Below are positions 26,530 through 32,809 of a stretch of 32,809 nucleotides of DNA, piece by piece (the first letter of the stretch is position 1; every line of letters begins with the position of its first letter). The DNA comes from an uncultured Caulobacterales bacterium. GTDB taxonomy: Bacteria > Pseudomonadota > Alphaproteobacteria > Caulobacterales > Maricaulaceae. The notes under the pieces were generated by a model. That model was not told the origin of the DNA. It searched no databases and saw nothing but the letters and a program-made list of their open reading frames with translations. The stretch lies in the NCBI GenBank assembly GCA_937923115.1, contig CAKZTE010000058.1, positions 1 through 32,809 of the forward strand, read 5' to 3'. The translations under genes were made by a program, and so were the position numbers.

Positions 26530-27594
26530 ATGAAAATTTTAGTCACAGGCGGTGCAGGCTTCATTGGCTCTGCAGTTATACGGCGCGCCATTGCCGCTGG
26601 TCATTCAATCGTCAATGTTGATAAATTGACCTATGCGGCAAATTTAGAGAACCTAACCACGATCGCCGACTCTTCACATTATGCATTTGCTCAGATTGAT
26701 ATCTGTGATTTGGCGGCCCTGCAAAGCGTATTCGATACCCATCAACCCGATGCGGTCATGCATTTGGCCGCTGAGTCGCATGTCGACCGCTCAATTGACG
26801 GTCCTGACGCCTTTATTCAAACCAACGTCATCGGAACCTTTAATCTTCTACAGGTCGCGCGGGGCTATTTTGATAACTTGCCAGCAGAGCGTAAAGAGGG
26901 CTTTCGCTTTCACCACATCTCCACCGATGAAGTCTATGGCGACCTCGATGTAAATGACCCTGCCTTTGAAGAGACCACCGCCTATGACCCCAGCTCGCCT
27001 TACTCGGCATCAAAGGCCGCAAGCGATCATCTTGTTAGGGCGTGGGCACGAACCTTTGGACTGCCGATTGTTCTTACGAATTGCTCTAATAATTACGGGC
27101 CCTATCAATTTCCTGAAAAACTTATTCCCGTCGTAATTCTTAAAGCGCTACACAAACAGCCCATACCTGTTTACGGCACGGGCCAGAATATCCGAGACTG
27201 GCTTTATGTTGATGATCACGCTGACGCGCTTTTGCTTGTCCTGCAAAAGGGGCGCCTTGGAGAGACCTATAACATTGGCGGCGACAATGAACGCACCAAT
27301 CTCGAACTTGTTCAGACGCTGTGCCGCCTGGTGGATGAGCATTTGGACAACGGCTTCTCCCATGCAGAGCTGATAACATTTGTCAGCGACCGTCCGGGCC
27401 ATGACCGCCGCTATGCCGTTAACGCCAGCAAGCTCAAATCTGAACTCGGCTGGAGCCCCTCAATCTCTTGGGATGAAGGCTTTAAGGCCACGCTTGACTG
27501 GTATTTGAACAATGAAGACTGGTGGCGTCCACTTGTTGACGGCAATCAATTTGGCAAACGTATTGGCGACGCGCCGCGTGCCGCAAAAACCTAA
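26530..27594 (+). CDS. rfbB: dTDP-glucose 4,6-dehydratase
   Basis: [90 protein letters not shown]. Confidence 0.97.
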   Translation: MKILVTGGAGFIGSAVIRRAIAAGHSIVNVDKLTYAANLENLTTIADSSHYAFAQIDICDLAALQSVFDTHQPDAVMHLAAESHVDRSIDGPDAFIQTNVIGTFNLLQVARGYFDNLPAERKEGFRFHHISTDEVYGDLDVNDPAFEETTAYDPSSPYSASKAASDHLVRAWARTFGLPIVLTNCSNNYGPYQFPEKLIPVVILKALHKQPIPVYGTGQNIRDWLYVDDHADALLLVLQKGRLGETYNIGGDNERTNLELVQTLCRLVDEHLDNGFSHAELITFVSDRPGHDRRYAVNASKLKSELGWSPSISWDEGFKATLDWYLNNEDWWRPLVDGNQFGKRIGDAPRAAKT

Positions 27595-27599
27595 TAGTC

Positions 27600-28490
27600 A
27601 TGAAAATCGCGATTATCGGACAGAGCGGTCAATTGGCCCGCGCCCTTATCCGCGAAGCCGCGACCCAAAATATCAATGCCAAGAGCTATAACCGCCATCA
27701 GTGCGATTTATCCAGCGCGCCAAATCTCATAGAAGACTTTATCAGCAGGCTTGACGTTGACGCTGTTATTCTAGCGGCAGCTTACACGGCGGTTGATGCT
27801 GCAGAAGACGATTATCAAACCGCCCTTGCCGTAAATGCACGCGCCCCAAAAGCGGTGGCAAAGGCCTGCGCGCAAAGGGGATTTGCGCTCGTGCATATTT
27901 CCACTGACTATGTTTTTAAGGGCCGCAGCAGGACACCCTACCTTGTCACCGCGCCAACTGACCCTGTTAATGCCTATGGCCGCACCAAACGCATGGGAGA
28001 AAGCGCCGTGCTAGAGGCGCATGACCGCGCCGCAATCCTGCGTACCTCTTGGGTGTTTGACGGTAGCGGTAAAAATTTTATGACCACCATGCTGCGCCTC
28101 GGCGCAAAGCGCGCCGCGCTCAGTGTTGTGGATGACCAAATAGGCCGGCCAACTTACGCGGGGCATCTGGCGCAAGCCTGCTTAACCATTGCTGCCGCGC
28201 TTTGCGGCAAATATGGCGCGCAGGCCTCTGGCCTCTATCATGTCACAAATAGCGGCGAGGCAATTAGCTGGGCCAAATTTGCCGCCGCGATCTTTGCGCG
28301 CGCCGAAAATGACCTTGCGCAAACTGTGAAGGTGACCCCCATTACCAGCGCAGATTATCCAACCCCTGCGGAGCGCCCCGGCTATTCGGTCCTTGATTTG
28401 AGCCGCTTTGAGTCCCTGCATGGCACTTTACCTCATTGGCGCGAAGGGCTAGAGCTAGCCTATAGAGAATGGGTCGATAATAAGACATAA
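27600..28490 (+). CDS. rfbD: dTDP-4-dehydrorhamnose reductase
   Basis: IAIIGQSGQLARALIREA; AAAYTAVDAAEDD; ISTDYVFKG; PVNAYGRTKRMGE; LRTSWVFDGSGKNFMTTMLRL; QIGRPTYAGHLA. Confidence 0.95.
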   Translation: MKIAIIGQSGQLARALIREAATQNINAKSYNRHQCDLSSAPNLIEDFISRLDVDAVILAAAYTAVDAAEDDYQTALAVNARAPKAVAKACAQRGFALVHISTDYVFKGRSRTPYLVTAPTDPVNAYGRTKRMGESAVLEAHDRAAILRTSWVFDGSGKNFMTTMLRLGAKRAALSVVDDQIGRPTYAGHLAQACLTIAAALCGKYGAQASGLYHVTNSGEAISWAKFAAAIFARAENDLAQTVKVTPITSADYPTPAERPGYSVLDLSRFESLHGTLPHWREGLELAYREWVDNKT

Positions 28491-28516
28491 TCCCATCTGA
28501 ACTGTGAAAGGTTATC

Positions 28517-29398
28517 ATGGAACGTAAAGGCATTATCCTCGCCGGCGGTAGCGGAACGCGGCTTCATCCCAGCACAATTTCAGTCTCCAAGCAGTTGATG
28601 CCGGTTTATGATAAGCCCATGATTTATTACCCGCTCTCTGTCCTTATGGATGCGGGCATACGCGACATCCTCATTATTACAACGCCGCACGATAACCCTG
28701 CTTTTCAAAATTTGCTTCAAGACGGGGCTCGCTGGGGCCTTAATATTGAATATGCCGTGCAGCCAAGCCCAGATGGCTTAGCGCAGGCGCTCATAATTGC
28801 CGAAGACTTTCTCGGCGGCGCGCCCTCTGCTCTGATCCTAGGAGACAATCTATTCTTTGGCTCCGCTTTCACTCAAAGCATCCGTCAAGCTACTAAATTA
28901 ACCCAGGGCGCGCGCGTCTTTGGTTATAAAGTGAAAGACCCGTCCGCCTATGGTGTGGTTGGTTTTGATCAGGATATGAATGTCGTTTCCCTCGTCGAAA
29001 AACCTGAGGTGCCTGATAGTCACTACGCTGTCACAGGGCTTTATTTTTATGATTCCCACGCCCCCCAATATGCTAAGAGCTTGGTGCCGTCTGAGCGCGG
29101 GGAATTAGAAATCACCGCGCTAAATCAAGTCTATCTCGACCGCGGCGATCTCAGCGTGGAGATATTAGATGACGGGACGACTTGGCTTGATACAGGAACA
29201 CACCGCTCGTTGTTACAGGCCGCACAATTTGTCAGCGTCATCGAAGAACGCCAAGGGCAACGCATTTGCTGTCCCGAAGTTATTGCCTATCGAAACGGCT
29301 GGATTACGCGGGATGCTCTAGCGGCATTGGCCGCGCCGCTAAAAAAGAGCGGCTATGGCCATTACCTACAAAAGGTTCTCGATCAAAATCTCGCTTAA
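28517..29398 (+). CDS. rfbA: Glucose-1-phosphate thymidylyltransferase
   Basis: KGIILAGGSGTRLHPSTISVSKQLMPVYDKPMIYYPLSVLMDAGIRDILIITTPHD; GDNLFFG; LVEKPEVP; WLDTGTHRSLLQAA. Confidence 0.97.
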   Translation: MERKGIILAGGSGTRLHPSTISVSKQLMPVYDKPMIYYPLSVLMDAGIRDILIITTPHDNPAFQNLLQDGARWGLNIEYAVQPSPDGLAQALIIAEDFLGGAPSALILGDNLFFGSAFTQSIRQATKLTQGARVFGYKVKDPSAYGVVGFDQDMNVVSLVEKPEVPDSHYAVTGLYFYDSHAPQYAKSLVPSERGELEITALNQVYLDRGDLSVEILDDGTTWLDTGTHRSLLQAAQFVSVIEERQGQRICCPEVIAYRNGWITRDALAALAAPLKKSGYGHYLQKVLDQNLA

Positions 29399-30873
29399 GG
29401 TTTACCCGATTTACTCAAACCCAAAATAAGCGCTGTCGTGAATTTCTGAAAACCCGTTTGGGGATAATCATGAACGCCGCCAATCCAGAGGGCGGTCTTA
29501 ACATCTTTCAGACTTCGCGCGCGTTTTAAATGCTCCAGCCATGATGCCCGCTTTGGCGCAAGATGCATATTATCCACCGGTTGGGACTTAGCCTCGGCCT
29601 TTGCTGCTACTTTAGTTTTAGCAGGTGGCATAGCCCCCGGCGGCAAAACAAGTTGATAGGGAAGGGCGGCATCGTCATTAAAACCCCCTGCCTTAAAAAA
29701 AGCCTCTAACCCGAAAACAGGTTCAGCGGCCGCGCGGTACCCCTCAACATCACCCCTATCCCAATCATAAGGATGACTAGCAGGACTCTCGCCTGACAAA
29801 ACACCCCTAAGCGTTTCAAGATAGGCAAGCCCGTTATCTGTATCAGGTTCAAAATGCGCGCCTTCGGCCCATTCGTTCCACGCATTTAAAAATATAAATT
29901 GCCGTTCAACCTCGTGATGCTCCCGGGTCCAACTCGCCTGCGCTGAAAACCAGTTGGCAAAAAGCTGCGGAGAACTTCCCGCAAAAATATTGGCCCGCCG
30001 CCCGCGCCGCGCCGTATTATCCCACGCGGGGAACAGTCCTCGGAAAAGCGGATAGTCTGGCGCGGGGCGTTTCAGCGTCGTCAGAAAGGCATTAAAGTGG
30101 TCAAACACCATCCCGCCGAAAGCGGGTTCATCCCCTCGCTCAATTGTGTGAACCTGCATTGTGGACGTTCCGTGAGGCGGAAACTCAACGTTACCATCAA
30201 GACCGTTTTCTCTTGGGTCGGGCTGTTGGCCTGGCAAACAAAAAGTTTCCGTGCCCAAAACCATCGCGCCTTTATGCCCCGAGGCTATCGCGGCCTTTTT
30301 AATTTCTTCCGCAAGCCTTGCTAAATCAGGAATTTCATCGGGGCGGTAGATTAAAAACAAAACCTCTCCGCCGCTTGTAATATAGCGGGGGTCAGAAAAA
30401 TAAGGCATGAGATCCGACGCAAGCTCGTGGTAACGCTCAGGGTCATAATCTTGCGGAATTAAAATATCGGTGTCTCCGCCATCCCATCGGCGAGACCAAT
30501 TTTCATTCGCCCATGACAAGCAAAACGGCATGTCCACATCCGGGTTGGCGAGCATTAAATCTGTAGGCTTATCCAACACACGGCGGCCACCAAACCAGTA
30601 AAAATAATGACAGAACCCATATATACCATAAGCTTTGGCAAGAGCGGCCTGCGCCTTGAGTATTTTTAAATCCGTTTGGTTATGAAACCCAAGATCATTT
30701 TCGCCCGTTGGCGGTAGCTGCGGCTGATGATGACCCGGAAATAAGCGCTCCCCACGCCTCGCAGATGTCCACTCGGTAAACCCTTGACCCCACCATTCGT
30801 TATTGTACTCGGTTTCATAAAACTGAGGCAGATAAAACGCGATGGGCTTAATGCCGCTAAACTCTGTTGTCAT
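29395..30873 (-). CDS. WbsX / GH99-like domain protein
   Basis: PIAFYLPQFYETEYNNEWWGQGFTEWTSARRG...FYWFGGRRVL...MPFCLSWANENWSRRWDGG...FLNAWNEWAEGAHFEPD; clear paralogue of the WbsX domain in the 20011-23562 protein. Confidence 0.88.
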   Translation of the reverse strand: MTTEFSGIKPIAFYLPQFYETEYNNEWWGQGFTEWTSARRGERLFPGHHQPQLPPTGENDLGFHNQTDLKILKAQAALAKAYGIYGFCHYFYWFGGRRVLDKPTDLMLANPDVDMPFCLSWANENWSRRWDGGDTDILIPQDYDPERYHELASDLMPYFSDPRYITSGGEVLFLIYRPDEIPDLARLAEEIKKAAIASGHKGAMVLGTETFCLPGQQPDPRENGLDGNVEFPPHGTSTMQVHTIERGDEPAFGGMVFDHFNAFLTTLKRPAPDYPLFRGLFPAWDNTARRGRRANIFAGSSPQLFANWFSAQASWTREHHEVERQFIFLNAWNEWAEGAHFEPDTDNGLAYLETLRGVLSGESPASHPYDWDRGDVEGYRAAAEPVFGLEAFFKAGGFNDDAALPYQLVLPPGAMPPAKTKVAAKAEAKSQPVDNMHLAPKRASWLEHLKRARSLKDVKTALWIGGVHDYPQTGFQKFTTALILGLSKSGKP

Positions 30874-31183
30874 AAACCAAAATCAACTGTTGCGGCTTTA
30901 CGCCTTCTATACGCTTTAATTCGCCCTCAACTTCCATGTTGAGTTTGACCGTTGTGAAGTGCCACCCCCACGACCCAAGGCTGGCCAATTCAGCCTCACT
31001 CATATGCGTCTTCGCGAGAAGGCGCAATTCATTAAAACTTATAGACGCCCTTGTTTGCAGCGACATCGCGCGCCGTATCGCCCCGCGAACAGCGTCATAT
31101 TTCCAGCGCGGGATATGGGTAACGCCGCTACGCCCAGCCGTAGGCGTACGGCATGCAACTGTCTCTATTTGACCGCGTTTCAT
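30857..31183 (-). CDS. Small conserved hypothetical protein (possibly DUF6958-like)
   Basis: 108 aa; 17-bp overlap with the start of the downstream WbsX-type gene; IPRWKYDAVRGAIRRAM...WGWHFTTVKLNMEVEGELKRIEG looks like a folded conserved protein. Confidence 0.6.
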   Translation of the reverse strand: MKRGQIETVACRTPTAGRSGVTHIPRWKYDAVRGAIRRAMSLQTRASISFNELRLLAKTHMSEAELASLGSWGWHFTTVKLNMEVEGELKRIEGVKPQQLILVYDNRV

Positions 31184-31255
31184 CTGGCTAAACTAGGCAA
31201 TATCCGCCGCCTCCGCAACAGGTGACACATAAGCCTAATCAGGATAGGTTATCCT

Positions 31256-31870
31256 ATGAGATTTTATGATCGCTATATTCTGCCCTGCTGCCTCGATAAA
31301 GCCTGCGCCATTGGGCCTATTACAAAGCAGCGCGAGAAAGTCGTGCCCTTTGCGCGAGGGATCGTTGTTGAAATCGGTATTGGATCAGGCCTGAACCTGC
31401 CGCATTACAACGCCCAAACCGTTACGAAAATTATCGGCGTTGACCCCGATGAGCATATCTGGAAACGCAGCAAGGCACGGCGCAAGGCTTGCCCCATTGA
31501 AATAGAGCGCATTGGCCTGTCAGGCGAAGACCTACCGCTTGATAGCGCGAGTGCTGACACCGTTCTTGTCACCTATAGCCTATGCACCATTCCTGATCCC
31601 GTTAAGGCACTGCGAGAAATGGCACGCGTGTTAAAACCCGGCGGGCAAATATTATTCACAGAGCACGGCAAGGCCCCGGACGCCAGCGTGCATAAATGGC
31701 AAAACCGTATCGATCCGTTTTGGAGCAGAATCGCGGGCGGCTGTCATAGCGGGCGCGATATACCCGCCCTATTTTCTCAGGCGGGACTAACCCTGACCAC
31801 GCTGGAGCAGATGTATATTCCTGGCCCGCGCGTTTTGTCTTACAATTACTGGGGCGCGGCTACAGCCTAA
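31256..31870 (+). CDS. Class I SAM-dependent methyltransferase
   Basis: VVEIGIGSGLNLPHY (motif I), IGVDPDEHIW, EDLPLDSASADTVLVTYSLCTIPDPVKALREMARVLKPGGQILFTEHGKAP. Confidence 0.9.
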   Translation: MRFYDRYILPCCLDKACAIGPITKQREKVVPFARGIVVEIGIGSGLNLPHYNAQTVTKIIGVDPDEHIWKRSKARRKACPIEIERIGLSGEDLPLDSASADTVLVTYSLCTIPDPVKALREMARVLKPGGQILFTEHGKAPDASVHKWQNRIDPFWSRIAGGCHSGRDIPALFSQAGLTLTTLEQMYIPGPRVLSYNYWGAATA

Positions 31871-31885
31871 ACTGCTGAAATCGTA

Positions 31886-31915
31886 AAAAAACCGCCTCCA
31901 AAGAGACGGTTTTTA
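31886..31915. terminator. Bidirectional rho-independent terminator between convergent genes
   Basis: aaaaaaccgcctccaaagagacggttttt: near-perfect stem with A-run on the 5' side and T-run on the 3' side. Confidence 0.72.
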
Positions 31916-31955
31916 AAGTTTTATAAAACCCGAGACCCTCGCAAGTTTGAGAGGG

Positions 31956-32648
31956 CTAGGTCTTGATCTCAGGGTAGGTGATCGCGCTCGAAAGATTCTG
32001 TAAAACCTCTTTAGCATTAAAGCTGTTTACTTCATCTGAAGTTGGGCTGCGCGAGAATTTAACTTCAGCTGTTGCGCGGTACTTTGTGATTTCGCGAACA
32101 TCATAATTATTAAAGAACGGGTCATATCCAAACCGTCCGCCAAATCCGAACCCGCGATTAAACCCGCCAAACCGAGCCGTACGCGCGCCGTGAAAGCGCG
32201 AGAAACGATGGGCACGGCTCCAGCCGTAATTGGGGCGGAAAAAGCTGTAATTAAAATAGGGATCATAAGGTCCAAAGGCCCCAAATCCGTGGCTGTTAAA
32301 TCCTGGCGAGACAGAGACGCGCTTCTTGGCCTCCGTGTCACGCTGTTGAAGGGTGAAATATTCAAATCCGCGCTCAACCGCTATCTCTGCCGAGCGGTAC
32401 AGAAGATAATTTTCAACCGTCTCGCGGTCCGTTAGCGAATTCCCGCCAAACGACACGCGCGCGCGGTCATTTTCAATCATTGTCTGCGAAAAGCCATCAA
32501 AAGCGCCGGGCGCAGAGGCAGCTTGGTAGGGCGTGGCCGTCGCACAGGCGGCCAGAATAACTGCAGAAGCTGAGAGTGCCAAAACGCGTAATCTCTTAGA
32601 GACGGTCTTTTTTGACGCTGCCTTCTGAGTGAATTTAACTTGGGTCAT
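31956..32648 (-). CDS. Lipoprotein, CC0125/CC1285-like
   Basis: Lipobox VILAAC after a basic N-region and hydrophobic helix; RSAEIAVERGFEYFTLQQRDTE pattern; Gly/Phe/Arg/Tyr-rich central segment. Confidence 0.7.
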   Translation of the reverse strand: MTQVKFTQKAASKKTVSKRLRVLALSASAVILAACATATPYQAASAPGAFDGFSQTMIENDRARVSFGGNSLTDRETVENYLLYRSAEIAVERGFEYFTLQQRDTEAKKRVSVSPGFNSHGFGAFGPYDPYFNYSFFRPNYGWSRAHRFSRFHGARTARFGGFNRGFGFGGRFGYDPFFNNYDVREITKYRATAEVKFSRSPTSDEVNSFNAKEVLQNLSSAITYPEIKT

Positions 32649-32809
32649 ATGATATCCTTTACTCCAATATCACGTCCCGTCCCTGAACGCTTACTATCAA
32701 TATAGGTCATTTTTGGCGATTTTTCAATTAAACCACTGTAATACACAGCTCACATAGCCGTGAAACGGGCAGTTTTAGGCCCAAACCCTGTGTTTGCTCT
32801 AAGATCGGG

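Noticed and set aside
31921-31965. Second hairpin (ccctc...gaggg) downstream of the methyltransferase terminator
   Set aside because: Only a 5-bp stem with no T-tract; too weak to call.

Overview
Alphaproteobacterial chromosomal window (gene content and codon style suggest a Maricaulales/Hyphomonadaceae-like genome; this is inference). It has three parts. (1) About 1-9.4 kb is mixed housekeeping and envelope genes: a hybrid histidine kinase truncated at the window edge, a FecA-like TonB receptor, a DUF6481-like protein, a VOC protein, DsbD plus a secreted redoxin, and a GDPD lipoprotein. (2) About 9.4-15.4 kb is the conserved chromosome-partition neighbourhood mnmE-mnmG-rsmG-parA-parB, with two perfect 16-bp parS palindromes, one of them inside the rsmG coding sequence. 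(3) About 15.5-31.2 kb is accessory: an RTX-type M10 metalloprotease with a His-rich N-terminus, then an ABC-transporter-dependent surface polysaccharide locus. That locus holds a sulfotransferase with a very long coiled coil, a three-domain WbsX/GT4/GT2 protein, wzm, wzt, rfbCBDA and a second WbsX-type protein. The most striking observation is that the C-terminal half of the sulfotransferase reads as 29 consecutive 11-residue (hendecad) repeats with no phase break (residues 314-632). It includes recently duplicated 132-bp DNA units and ends in an 'NSTSWK' motif that also occurs in the N-terminal region of the neighbouring polymerase-like glycosyltransferase. This suggests a sulfating chain terminator carrying a coiled-coil molecular ruler, conceptually like WbdD in ABC-type O-antigen systems but with different chemistry and coil geometry. 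All assignments come from reading motifs; no searches were run.
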